64,000 nucleotides of DNA from Bondarzewia mesenterica. Its lineage: Eukaryota; Basidiomycota; Agaricomycetes; Russulales; Bondarzewiaceae. The stretch's first letter is position 1. The number at the start of each line of letters is the position of its first letter. The notes under the pieces were generated by a model, which did no database searches, had not been told where the DNA came from, and was given only the letters and a program-made list of their open reading frames with translations. The DNA is taken from NCBI GenBank assembly GCA_004802705.1, contig SGPL01000024.1:1-64000 (forward strand), read 5' to 3'. Positions 36,501 to 51,021 of the stretch are shown piece by piece. A program made the translations under genes and the position numbers.

Positions 36501-37968
36501 GCACCCAAGCAGGAAGGTCAGAGATAGGGACAAGGTCACTAGCAGCGGTCGTTTTCTGTTTAGGCGCGGGGACGTGGATCTCCTCGTAACCCTTCTTCGC
36601 ACGCTTGAATGAGCCTTCAGGTAGCTTGCACTTCTTGTTCGACATTAGATGGCCACCCTGGCTGAAGGCCATGCTCTCGAGATCGACGGTTTTCTTGGGC
36701 TGCAACGTCGAGCCCGGCGCAAGTGTAGCTGTCTTTGGTACGGTCGCGGCCTTTACCTCCTCATCCACATCCATAGCATCTGAACGTGCCTTCGCCTGGC
36801 GGTCACCAGCAAGCTCACGCAAAATCCATCCCAATCCCTTCTCACGCATCGCAACCTGAACGTTGACCCGCTCGTCCGCATCGCTACGTGCGAGCTTCGT
36901 GCACCAGACGACAACCTCACGGTTTTTAAGGAATTTGGTTATCACGTCGAAGCTCTGATAGTCGAAGAGCTCCATGAGCTGGTTCTCGCAGTCGCGCAGA
37001 TTCGACTCCGAACCAAGAATGGAGAGAACGGACGACGCCTTGTCGGCAGCGGTGACGGGGTCGGGATAGACTTCAGACACCTGTCGTTGCACCCAGAAAC
37101 CGTCGACAGAGTGGGGCGACACGATATCCTTATGCGCCTTGCCCTTGGCCTTCGTTGATGTGGACGCTCCGCCGATGACCAACTCCTCCTCACCCTCCTC
37201 TCCCTCTGGTAGCCGCTCCTCTCCCTCAATTGCCTCTGCCTCTTCCTCGTCTGACTCTTCCCGTATCTCAAAACCTTCCTCTTCCTCACTCTCCTGTTCT
37301 TCTTCGTCAAAAACGACGGCAACGCCCATCTCCTCGTCAATCTCAGCGTCCTTCCGTTCCATGTCCGGCTCTACCATTGCCTCGTCCTCCGCACCGTAAT
37401 CAGTGATCTTCTTTGAAAGATTGATCAGCTGGGAGAATGCTTCGTTGGAAATGGGCCCAACGACTTCCTCGACCTCCTTTTTCTTGTCGAAGTCCTTCAT
37501 GCTATCGTTCTTCAGCGTCTCCAGGACCGTATCTGCGGCGCTGCGAATAACATCCTGCGCCTGGTCCCCTAGAGATTGGTGAACGGTCGAAAGAATGAGT
37601 TCGTAAACCTCCGTAGTCTCAGCCGTTCTTGGGCGGTAAGTGAGACCCTCAACATCCTGGGTAGCCTCAATAATATCCATGTAGCCAAAGCCTGTGGCCT
37701 CAGCCCTACGCTTCGCGAGCTGCCTCTCAGTGGTATCCTGATTGTCTGTGGCCTTTTTCTTCTTTTTGTCTACATCTTTTGGGGCCAGTCTTTGTACACG
37801 CGAGCCCATCTCCCTTGGGTCAATTCGTCCAGCGAGGGATGTGGGCGCACCATCAGGTTCTTTGTCGCGTCGGGGTAAAGCAGACCTGTCTGCGGTCAAA
37901 ACAAGAGAAGCGATGGCACCATAATTGTAGCCAGACAAGTCAGGCTTGCCAGAAGGTCGACCAGACAT
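30581..37968 (-). CDS. BRR2: BRR2, U5 snRNP RNA helicase (SNRNP200)
   Basis: Ski2-like ATPase of the U5 snRNP that unwinds U4/U6 to activate the spliceosome. About 2,150 residues by estimate; start [20 protein letters not shown] at 37968, stop at 30581 after an acidic tail ([14 protein letters not shown]). The N-terminal region (36,360-37,968) has a long acidic stretch and the PWI-like part. Cassette 1 (about 34,400-36,420): Walker [10 protein letters not shown] interrupted by an intron, [31 protein letters not shown], and [16 protein letters not shown], followed by winged-helix and Sec63 parts. Cassette 2 (about 31,050-33,900): Walker [17 protein letters not shown] and motif II DEVQ (near 33,050), where a catalytic cassette would have DExH. 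This fits the known inactive C-terminal cassette. At least ten short introns. Upstream on the same strand is the kinase-like gene; the product is essential in yeasts. Confidence 0.95.
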
Positions 37969-38459
37969 AGTGTATGAGTTTGTATGATAGAGAGGTGGTC
38001 GTCGTGGACGTCAAGGAAAGAACTGGGCGGCAGGGGCTCTCCGAAAGCTTACGAAGCACTCACCCAATTATGGCAAGAAGCGTGACAATGTGATAACTTG
38101 TGACTTCACATGACCGTCACCAGTCCGTCACTTCAAAGTCGCTAAGAAATTGCTAAGAAATAGGAAAAAACATGAATAACACCGATTATTTTCCAAACTT
38201 AAACTCAAGAATTCGCCTTATGACTTGAAGATCTAACCGTAAAGGATTTTGCTTTTTCAGAACAAACGGAAGTTGGACAAAATCTACAAAGTAGTATAGG
38301 CCACGGTGAACGCGAGCGCAAAGTCCAAGTTCCGAAATGGACACCGCAAGCCCCGCAGGAGGCATAGTGAGACCAACGACGGTTCCATTGAGAAATATGG
38401 TGTAGGGAACCTACAGCAAGCCAAAAGAAGGGAAGCTTTTCCAGCAGGTTTGGGCAAAG
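37969..38459. other. BRR2 promoter region
   Basis: About 490 nt between the BRR2 start codon and the stop of the kinase-like gene upstream on the same strand. AT-rich around 38,150-38,280. No TATA box I would trust; nothing else seen. Confidence 0.5.
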
Positions 38460-40005
38460 TCACGGATGACAAAAAAAGACTTGGCTGAGGCGAGCCATAG
38501 ATCTAGAGATAAGAGATTTTTTGGCTGGATTCCTAGGGGTAACGGCTGTTTCATCAAGAATGATGGAGACGAAGGATTCGAAGGTATTAAGAGCTGCAGG
38601 GATGTCAGATGAAGATTGGCCCGCCATAGAGCTTTGCGTGCTGCCGTCCATGCTTGTCTTGTCAGAAACATCAGAATGGTAGACAGAAATTGAGTCGTCT
38701 TGGCAGGAGTCCGTGCTCGCAAGGGAAAGGCGTGAGTTGCCTACATTCTCGGGAACGCTGCGATAGGTTTTCAGAGAGGGGATCCAAGAAACTAGGTCTC
38801 TCCAGCACCCGAGGTTGCCCAGGTCCCTGCAACGTCGTGAGCCACAATCAAGAGAGGAAAACAGATACTCACAGAAAGTGAAGGAGCTTATGCTCCCAGC
38901 GAACCTCCTCCAGCATGATGCTATCTATCAAATCCTGCATGAGAGTTTGATAGATGAAGGTCTGTGTGTGCACATCCATCGCCTCATGCGACCGGAAGGT
39001 AACAGACCGTTGCCGATGAGTCAGGCACATCTCTTGGTAGAACCGAGAACCCTCGCTCAGCTCGCAATCGTAGATCATCTCGTATGCCATAGCCCCCAGT
39101 GACCAAAGATCGATCCCGAAACAGTGTGTTTGAACATCCAGAGCTCCGGAGACACAGAAAGCCATCGTTCTGCTAGTGCGAGAGGAAACCAAAGAACAAG
39201 AGTTGCAGGGAAATTTCGTACAACTTGGTGCCCCCAGGTCACTGATGAGAGGCGACGGCCATAATCCAACAGAAGTTCGCTTTGATGCAACCCGTTGAAC
39301 AGTTTTGTCTCCTCCAGCAGCGTCCAGCAACAGAAGCTAAAAGCCGTCCGTGAACGAAACAGTGGATAGGTGTAGAAGATCGACGTACTATCCCTACTCC
39401 GCAGAAAACAGCGCAAGACGTAGAGGCTGAAGCAGCATCGCAGATCTCAAACATGCCATCACCGGGGATGCTGTCTATGTGATGCAGATCATGCATTGAG
39501 TGAGGAACTTCATGCCTTGATCGGGATGCGATTCCCATTGCGTTATCGTCGTATGCAGCCAAGACACCTTGGTTTCCCTTGCTCTTTCGTGGAGGTGCGT
39601 GCACGGGAGACGGCTTACGATAGCTACTTCGACCGGATGGTAAGTAGTAACCCGCCAAAATCTTGGAGAAGGCGACCAAATGCTCGGGATCGTTGAAATA
39701 CTGCAAAAGACAGTAAATCTGCAAGACACTCAAAAATAAACCACTTACGATATCTTGAAGGTGAGTAGCGCTAGCAGGCATATCGAGGCGACGCGTCCAT
39801 GGCTTAGACGCGTCTATATTGTCGACAGGGCCCCTCATTGCGTTAAGGTCATGCTTGCCATTGCCACGGTTAACGGAATCGAATGACTCCTATGGAAATG
39901 GAGTAAGTATCGAGTGAATCAAAACGAACTGTGTACAATAACCTCGGCGGGATATGTACTTCTGAGTTCCTTCTCCCTCACCAGTCCGACCTGGCCACTG
40001 AACAT
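38460..40005 (-). CDS. degenerate protein-kinase-like protein
   Basis: Exons join in frame from the ATG at 40005: exon 1 39943-40005 (MFSGQVGLVREKELRSTYPA), exon 2 from 39889 (ESFDSVNRGNGKH), then exons around 39370-39710, 38880-39310 and 38460-38830, ending TGA at 38460; about 400 residues. The N-terminal half is unlike any domain I know and contains FNDPEHLVAFSKILAGYYLP. A kinase relationship is suggested by DLHHIDSIPGDGMFEI (like a glycine-rich loop), LISDLG at the DFG position and GIDLWSLGAMAYEMIYDCE, a clear subdomain IX motif. The ATP-binding Lys, helix C and the HRD catalytic loop are not found, and the gap between loop and SDLG is too small to hold them. So this is a pseudokinase or a decaying gene. 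The Ser-rich C-terminus ends SRSMARLSQVFFCHP. Confidence 0.72.
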
Positions 40006-40614
40006 TTCCGAGGTAGAGTGTGATATAAGGCAGTAGTGACAGACAAGAAAAGAGAGTGGGTGTGTAGATGATAGTGAATGTTGCACAGTAAAGAGCGTGG
40101 CCGTCTTTGAACTGGACGCAGATTGTGGTAGTCCCGATTGATGCCTTCCGGTGACTGAGTATGGTCAAGATTTGAGTTTACTACATCGTGCCCGGTTGTT
40201 GCCGGCATAACCGGCGGCGACAAGCGGCGACAACGTTCAACGCATCAAATGCATCAACGCTTCAACGTTCCAACTTTCAATTTCCACATCTCGAATCAAG
40301 TTAACAGTGCTTTGGCTTCTTCAAAAATAATCCTTTAAATGCTATTCCGATTCATAGACTCTGAAAAAGCTCAAGTTATCTATACCGAATGTTGAAGAAA
40401 GCTGGCGAGGCTTTGGCCGCGAGTGACACCTTATATGCCTCACTGGCGGGGCAAGCAAGCAAAAAACCGTCAAGAGATAGTTTAATGTTGATATGATACA
40501 GCAACTGCACTACCAAGTCTACAGATGAAGCTTAGGGGGTGGAAGTTGAAATCCAAATCATTGACCGCGAATTTCCGGCCGAAAAACGAAGAGGCGGCCC
40601 AGTTGATTTGACAG
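40006..40614. other. promoter/intergenic region with short repeats
   Basis: About 600 nt between the kinase-like start and the glycosylase stop, same strand. Contains a perfect 10-bp tandem duplication GCGGCGACAA (40214-40233) followed by four CAACG pentamers within 37 nt (40231-40267). No gene seen. Confidence 0.55.
40214..40267. repeat. tandem GCGGCGACAA x2 followed by four CAACG motifs
   Basis: Two exact adjacent 10-nt copies, then CAACG at 40231, 40238, 40255 and 40263. About 210-260 nt upstream of the kinase-like start codon, so it may be a regulatory cluster. Confidence 0.7.
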
Positions 40615-42192
40615 CTACTCAGCCTGCCATTGCAAACGAATTGCAGGAACCAAATTACTCCGCCTGCAGCTCAATAATGGCCATCTCGGTTGTACATAAT
40701 GTCCCAGCTTCTGTGTATCGATGAGTGCTTTGAGTTCTGCGAAAAGCTTGATCTTGTCCGGGAGCTACGCAATATAGGGTATCAAGCCGTCGTTAGTTGC
40801 CTCGATCATTCGCAACGCAACATCACGGCAATAGGTAGTACTGACCTGAAATTGCACAACGCGTCCGGATGTGCTCGGCGAGACGAAGAAGAGCGTCTCA
40901 AGATTAACATTGGGCTATAATCTCACATGCGTTAGCGCAGCAGGCACAGATGCCAGAACGAGCTGCGTACCTTGGTTGAAGATTCCGAGTTGTACACGAG
41001 TTTATACGGCTGCAGACCAACTGATGATGGGACCTTTTTCTTCGGTGAAGGTGTGGAGCTACTGCTGGCATTTTCAGCTCCAATCTTCCCGTCCACCATA
41101 GAGGTGACTTTTTCGTCTTGCAGAAGTTTGGTTTCTACAGGTTTCAAAGACGTCTTGATGGCCCGTTCGGCGACTTTCCAGATGACCATCCCGATGAAAC
41201 ACACAAAGCGAGGGCGTAAGCTGGCAATTTTTGCAAGCAGAGTGGGGGCGGAGGCGATCATCTCGGCCGGCGATATTTCCGCAGCCTGTAAGATATACTT
41301 GCATCAGGAAACAAAGAAAAATTGAAGGAAAATCTGAGGCACTTCAGATGAAGGTCTGCTAACGAGATTCGTCTGGAAGGTTCGTTGCATTAAACATCGG
41401 AATATTGCGAAAATCCAACTCCATAATTACCAATCCGTAGTTGTACTTTTCGGGGAGCGTGAAATCCTCGGTGGGAGAAACAAAAATGGGGACGAGACCT
41501 AAAAATTATATGTATATGAACTGCAGTCATTTTTGACGAAATTTTGAGTCTACCGGATTGGTGAAGACAACGCCAGAAATGGTTTGTGGGGTTAAAGAAA
41601 TGATGACCCTGCTCTGCCGACTTGTACCCTGGACTTAAGCTCGCGTCAAATGGTTGTAATACATCGTAGTCAGAATGTGACGTACTTGATTCCACAAAAT
41701 ATGACTGCAGAAGATGACAACAAAGTCAACGAACGCAGATTTCGAGCGCAAAGCGATAAACGTACTATCCAAATCCATTTTTAAATGATCATCTAAGGCT
41801 TGAAGATGCGCATATGTCTCCGGGGGAGCGTAGCCTCTCTTTTGCTTCTTTGTTGGTGAAGCATTTGACTCTTTCTTCTTCACCTTTCTCCCACCTTTCC
41901 TGCCACTACCGCCATTCGACATCTCCTGACCCCTTATTTGCGAAGCAGAGCGCTTGCGCGTATTCGATGAGTCCGGAGGAGAACGAAGAGTATGGTCATC
42001 TTCAAGCTTAATCTTGAACGTGTTTCGGATGCGCAATGACCGGCGAAGTGGAAGCGGGCTCTTGGATGAGGGAGGTGTGAACTTGAATTGTGAAAGGGTT
42101 GAACGGAGCCGGGTGCGAATAAGGTTAGTATCCAAAGAATCTTCGAATACCTCTGTATCCTCGAATTTAACAATGTCGTCGGCAAGTGACAT
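40615..42192 (-). CDS. G/T(U)-mismatch-specific thymine DNA glycosylase (Thp1/TDG/MUG family)
   Basis: Base-excision repair enzyme that removes T or U opposite G; nuclear. Start MSLADDIVKFEDTEVFEDSL at 42192 (an in-frame ATG at 42231 would add 13 residues). The disordered basic N-terminus carries KKKESNASPTKKQKRG, a likely nuclear localisation signal. The catalytic motif GINPGYKSAEQ is complete but split by an intron inside the Asn codon (near 41,640-41,685). Then FFNPTNHFWRCLHQSGL, KYNYGL, TNLVSRPSSEAAEISPAEM (three exons joined across about 41,250-41,440) and LASLRPRFVCFIG-like helices (IASLRPRFVCFIGMVIWK). Near the end, LETLFFVSPSTSGRVVQF is the usual inserting-loop/strand segment; the protein closes with TAG at 40615. 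About 370 residues, eight or so exons, no break seen. Fission yeast Thp1 is the nearest named relative. Confidence 0.92.
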
Positions 42193-43001
42193 TTCCGTGG
42201 CGCACAGCGATAGCAGAATCGACACAGGCAATAAATGACAGTATACACGGTTGGTAGTTCCAAGTCGGAGTCGGGTGCACGGCCCGGGATGCGGCAGGCC
42301 TCGTATGTCGAGTCCGCGCTAGATCTTGAGATCATCTTGCAAATTCGCGGATGTCGAATGCCCTCCCGATTATCCCTTCGAGTCGTATCGCAACATTACT
42401 TACATGCAACGGTCTTTGCTTCAGGCCTCAGCAAGCTCGATTCCTATTTCTTTGGAACTGTGGTGAGCTTCCATAAGAAATTCTAGCAATGGCATGCGCT
42501 GCCACCTGCTGCTACGTCTGTTTGAATGTTCAACGATACTACTGTACCCACCAGCAGTTACAGTGACAGTATGGCATCGAATGCATTTATGACTTACAGT
42601 GATACGCAGCACTAAGACGCAACACACTACACACCTGTTAGTTTGAGACTCGCTCACCAGTCTAACCTACAAATACGTCCAAGAGAGGGTATAGTCCACA
42701 TCATCACAATTCGAGGGACCCAGAGCATGACTCACAAAAAAAAACAGTTCCGTAAATTTCATATTCTCTGACGCAATAAGTGTCTAGAGAGCTACATTAC
42801 CAAACAAATCGAGAAAGACATATGCGAGAGAAAGGCAGGACGGTTCAGCCGTGAATGTGTACATTCTTATACAAGTCCTCGTACATCGGTTCTCTTCGGG
42901 CAAAGACCCGCCACTTGATGTCCAAGATACTGTGTGCCCGTTCAGGCCCAGGCCACGCAAGAAAGAGAAAAAAAAAATACATAGTCAACAAAAATGGAAG
43001 A
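42193..43001. other. intergenic region upstream of the glycosylase
   Basis: About 800 nt between the glycosylase start and the eIF4E-like stop, both on the minus strand. AT-rich near 42,730-42,830 and 42,960-42,990 (A-rich tract). No gene or TATA box I would defend. Confidence 0.5.
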
Positions 43002-44485
43002 TCATGAACGCTTCCCTCTCCATCCACCGCCGCCTAGAGCACCACCGCCACCCATGCCGAACGCAGCGAACGCACCGCCGGGCGCAGCACTTACAGGACT
43101 CACGCCATCTCCAGTGGCGGAGATTGGGCTCGTCACGCTGTTGGACTTGCCGTGGAATGAGGAGCGGAACGACGACTGTGGTACAGCTTGAATAGAGAGA
43201 AACTTGTTCGGGAGAGGGCGATCTTCGGTATTGTACTAACAGGGAACGAGGGACGGCAGATGAAGGCGACGTGAATGACTAGAAAAACAGAATTTGACGA
43301 ACCTGGAACTCCAGTCCAATTCCATCTGCTTCTGACACGTCCAATAGCTTTACGAACTTGCGACCAATCCCGTTGATCTTTTCAACGTCGTCCTTGCTGC
43401 GCGTCCAAAGCTGGATCCGGTCGACTTTGCTCCTCAGACTCACGACGGCACCGCAGATCTCATCACTCTCATCGAGTTCCTCTCCGACGAGCGCCATTGT
43501 TAACCACTGCCAGCAGCGGTCGAGTAACGCTGGATTATTCTTCATCGTCAATACCCACTTGCCCCCGTTCGCATTCGCTTCGTCCTCCCACATCGGCTTG
43601 ATTCCAGACTTGAACAAGTGGTAGTTAGAATTCCTGTCCAGCTTGGACGGCGGCTTAAGCCAGTTGAAGTACCGGCAGTACGACTCGACCGTGTCAAAAT
43701 CGCCAATGGTCGTCAGACCGGCTTCGTACGCGCCAGCCTCCGCAGGCACAGGGTGGTTCGCTGCGTCAGCCACGGACGGCGTGAAAGGTATTTTCGTCTT
43801 TGTGTCGTGATAAATAGTCCTGTAGAGGCAATGAGCGCCAAAAGCACAGCTTCACGAAGGAAACAACGCACCATGAATGTTGCAAAGGATGTTCCGGAGC
43901 TTTGGTCATAAGACCAGGTGTCTGCGGGTCCTCAATGGGCTCCGCCTCTGGGGGCATCGCTGTCCCGTCCACGCTGAGCGTTCTCGTCCTAGCGTAGTGG
44001 GCTGTGATGGCATCAAGACTAGGAATATTCTTGTAACCCTTAACTTTCTTCACGGGCTTGTCGCTCGTCTCCTGTGCAAGCTTTTCGACCTTCTCCACTG
44101 TCAATGGCTCGCCTCCGTCATCAATTACAGAGCCGGCCGTGGAGTTGGGCGGGGATGTGGAGAGCGCTGCGGGTGATGTCGAGCGTGTGATGGGCGCATT
44201 GACCGTGACTGAGTCCGCAGTGGATGTGGTCGTTGAGAGAGAAGTAGTAGATCCCGTGCGGAGCAACGATGCGGCTAAACGGGGTCTGTTGTTCGTAGCC
44301 GACCCAGATGGTGTGTTGGCACCAATGCGCGCAGCGAGCTGATTCAAAGAGGGAAGACGGGGACCGGATGAGATGCGCTCAAATTTGGGGGCAGCAACAG
44401 CTGCAGAAACGGCGGGCGGGGGAGTGGTGGTCATCGTCGTCTTTGGAGTAGTTTCAGTTGGTAGTGCTTTGTGGTCGAAGGGCAA
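43002..44485 (-). CDS. eIF4E-family cap-binding protein, class II (4EHP-like)
   Basis: Binds the mRNA 5' cap; class II members usually repress translation or act on selected mRNAs rather than drive bulk initiation. Three exons in frame (introns about 43,808-43,873 and 43,238-43,302), about 440 residues. The N-terminal 170 residues are a Ser/Thr/Pro-rich extension (LAARIGANTPSGS...). The core runs SWTIYHDTKTKIPF, YEAGLTTIGDFDTVESYCRY, PPSKLDRNSNYHLFKSGIKP, MWEDEANANGGKW (keeping the cap-stacking Trp and the Glu), and VVSLRSKVDRIQLWTRS. The first stacking Trp of eIF4E1 is missing; a Tyr (AYEAG) takes its position, and FW of the dorsal site is SY, both class II traits. A long Gly/Ser C-terminal tail (MGGGGGALGGGGWRGKRS) is added. 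Divergent from the RecQ gene over a 232-nt promoter. Confidence 0.9.
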
Positions 44486-44571
44486 GCCAGCAACTCCTCA
44501 ATTTCGAAGTGCTAACTCCGGAGTTATTTGACTGACTTGTTAGTGAATCAGGATAATTACATAATTTTAAT

Positions 44572-44577
44572 CACGTG
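44572..44577. promoter_or_regulatory. CACGTG E-box in the eIF4E/RecQ bidirectional promoter
   Basis: CACGTG within TAATCACGTG; the same 10-mer occurs upstream of SEC31 (58278-58287). Could bind a bHLH factor (Cbf1/Pho4-like). Confidence 0.45.
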
Positions 44578-44587
44578 AGAGCATTCT

Positions 44588-44599
44588 ACGCGCGCGCGT
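44588..44599. promoter_or_regulatory. ACGCG palindrome (MCB-like) in the eIF4E/RecQ promoter
   Basis: ACGCGCGCGCGT is a perfect 12-bp palindrome with an ACGCG core at each end, like the MluI cell-cycle box read by MBF/SBF-type factors. It lies about 120 nt upstream of the RecQ start. S-phase control of the helicase would make sense but is only inferred. Confidence 0.4.
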
Positions 44600-44717
44600 C
44601 GCGTTGTTTTCGTTTGTGTCAATAGCCCTTACCGTGTTCTGCCTTTGCTCATTTTCGTAGCAGATCTCCTCATCGTACTTGTGTATTGCCGTATTGATCC
44701 TTTCTTTCCTCTTAGCG

Positions 44718-48098
<3,381 letters not shown>

Positions 48099-48369
48099 TT
48101 TACTGTAGCATTAGTTTGGTTGATTGCAGCAGTTTCTGTGTATGTACTGGCACAATGTATGCGACAGAAAATTTGGGGAAGCCAGCTCCCAAGTAGCACA
48201 ACATACTTCTTCTGACACAATAAATGAGGAAGACAAATACAAACATGCGTACGACGACGACGAAGTTAGATAAAGTAGGGAGAAGGGGGCATCAGGTGCA
48301 ACAATTGAGAGAGAAAGAGTCCGTATAGGTCGAAAGACTTCAGCGTCCCTGCCCATGGGACGAATGTGT

Positions 48370-50141
48370 CTACGCGTGATCTTGTCGTTTGAGAGCGGAA
48401 CGTAGAGGTGCTTTGGGGACGAGTCTGTGCTGCATGTCAATCCGCACGCCTTCTTCGTTCATCCATCCAACGCCATAGTCTGGGTAGTGCTGCAGGTCAG
48501 GCGGGTACTCCTGCCCTTGCGGTGCAGACTTGTATGCTCCGACATTCGTCCACAGCTGGTCTCTGTATGAGGAGGCGGTAAGAGAGGGAATGAAGGACCA
48601 AGTAAGGGTGGATTTCAATAACGCGAGAATGGGGCGTACCCTCTGCGGTTAAACCAGCCTTTCCTGCGTTCGTGGAAGGGGATAGGGGAAGGGCAAATGA
48701 GATTTTCATTCCATCGCACACAACGAGTGTTGACAGCTGGCTGTGGTCGAATTAGCGCTCCTGAAGGCGGAGCATCCGTCTGCCCGCTACGGATGGTTCG
48801 AATTTCTGTTTGTTGAGCCCGGTTTGACGACGATAATGATGACGATGTGGGGGGCATTGTGCGGCGATTTTGATCGGAGAGCGTGCCGTTACGCTGTGTT
48901 GCGGGTCCAGTGGACACGGAGGACGATTGTGGGCCCCATGGCAAGACTGTTGCCTCAGTTGAATTCCCTGTAGTCTGTGCAGGATCACTAGGACGAGAAG
49001 ATGGAACAGAGAACGATTCTCGTCGCTCCCTTCGATGAGACGGAGGGAACATCCTAGGATCTGGCTGGTTGTCGATTGTAGGGCTGACTGGTGGAGATGA
49101 AGATAAGCCCGGTGGAAAAACTTGTCTTTCGTAAGTTGACTAATAATCGAGAACATCAGAATTTTGATGATTTAATAAGGGGCGATGTTCGCTCCGACAA
49201 ACCTGTGAATTTCCTGATAGGTCGCGTCGGCGAGGGATAGCAGGGCCTGTGGAATGCGAAGCGAAGGTAGTTGCTGGAACAATTTGGCGTGGCTCGAGTG
49301 TGCTCGTCGCTGATGGGACAGAGTGTGCTCTTTGCCCATAAGATTTTCCAGTGACAGTGCTGTCACTTTCCGAATCTGAGGGCGGGCCTAAAGCTGGATC
49401 AAAGACGATGCAATTTTGCTAGAACTTAAGACTCGAACTAACCTTCTGGAAGAGAAACGTTTATAATGCCCGCGTTTGCAGTGTTCTGAGCCTCGATGAG
49501 AGCGGGCAGATCTATTGGAACCACCCGCTGAGGCGGATGAGTCGATGACGGCAAGTCAGCAAAAGACTCGTCCGGGAAAATTTCTGCTGCCGCTCCGCTG
49601 CTCTGCAAGGTCTCCATACTGCTGGATGCACGGATCGAGGAGACATCACCGGGGAATGATAAGACAGAGTCTACACCCGCATCTCCCAGTTGATCTGAGA
49701 GATCTGATTTTGAAGAGACCGAAGGTACGTATATGTACGTATAGCGAGAGTTTCCGGGATAGATTGCATAGCCGCGAGAGTTCGCAGAAGCTTTGCGCCC
49801 GTAGGCATTGTCAAAAACAGAATCCTGCCGATATTGACCATTTGCGGGATGAGCGGCCGTATCCTGAAGAGAGGAAATGAACTTCGATGCACTTGATGAG
49901 ACCTGAGTCGTTGATCTCGGTCGAGAATCAGAGCCAGATGAACAGCTAAGCGTGCCAACCTTAAGTGCAGATGAGAAGAGATTTGAGGGTTTTGCAGGTG
50001 TATCGAAGAGGCGCAGGGATAATCCTTTAGGAATACTGAACATATGATTCTTTATGACGAAGAATGAGATGTTGAGTAGCAACACAGGAGAGAACTCCGT
50101 ACCTTTGCAGTCCCGCCACGGAGAGTCCTTGCAGAAGACAT
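48370..50141 (-). CDS. low-complexity protein of unknown function
   Basis: Not recognised. The start at 50141 gives MSSARTLRGGTAK, spliced over a short intron (about 50,053-50,102) to NHMFSIPKGLSLRLFDTPAK; this join is cleaner than reading through. Further exons about 49,440-50,052, 49,170-49,400, 48,650-49,050 and 48,370-48,580. About 480 residues, mostly Ser/Thr/Pro-rich and disordered. Ordered-looking parts: RYTYIYVPSVSSKSDLSDQL in the middle; CVRWNENLICPSPIPFHERR and KGWFNRRGDQLWTNVGAYKS near the C-terminus; and DLQHYPDYGVGWMNEEGVRI just before the end (RSALKRQDHA). The aromatic C-terminal block looks conserved and could be the functional part. No signal peptide or membrane segment. Convergent with RecQ (271 nt) and divergent from CFT1. 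Confidence 0.72.
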
Positions 50142-51021
50142 GGGAAGACAAGGTAGCTTCAAAAAGTCAACCGTAGACAAGTACCTTTGTTCGGAGAGCA
50201 GGGTCTTTAAGACTTGCCCAACACTCCTATTACTCGAGCAACGTCATGCCCTCAACACGAGTGCATGCTTTGATGGGCATTGCGTGCTCACTTCCTGGCG
50301 TGCAAAAGGAGGAAACATGGTCAAAGACACGCCTGGAAGGCGAGGAGTGCGATCTCCGCCATATGAATATTCAATGTGATCACCAGGGCATTTAATGGTG
50401 TAGTCAGTCTCACTTGCGGAGGCGGCGGCTACCAATACGCCCTCGATTGCGCTGCATAAAAGCATTGCTACAAACTGGTCAGCCCTGAGCACTTTTTTGG
50501 TGTAGTAATTCAAAGACGGTACCAAAAATCATTTCCAAACAAGCTTATGGATATCGATCAACGCTCAGCGGAGGACCCAGCGGCGGCTCACTGAGGTCAG
50601 TGGAAACGTGTGGAATTCGGTCGACTACGCTACAATGCAGCTCAGGTAAATAAATACCTTGTCAACTCGTCGTGTAAGAGAAATACTGAAGTACGCGGTG
50701 ACCTGTGGTGACACGATTTGTGACAACTGCCGCAGAGGTTTGGAGTCGCTGAGTCTGCCACTCATCTTTCTTCCAAGTTCGCCTTCCTTCAGCGCCTCAG
50801 CTTCCACTGCGCGTCGTTATTTTGTACTCAACACATATAGCTTGCTGTAATTGTCTTGTTGTCGTCTATCTTGGTAGTGGTTGGACAGGGAGCCCGAGCA
50901 TTTCATTACTATTGGGATAGGTCCGTGCTTTCTTTCAAGTGCAGGATAGATTCTCTTGACTTCGTAGGCCGGTTTTATAGCCTCAAAATCTCTTCTGTGT
51001 ACCGTATTCCTGGTGTTGGAC
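50142..51021. promoter_or_regulatory. divergent promoter region (unknown gene / CFT1)
   Basis: About 880 nt between two start codons. It is large enough for two independent promoters and 5' leaders; short frames inside show no domain. No defended motif. Confidence 0.5.
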
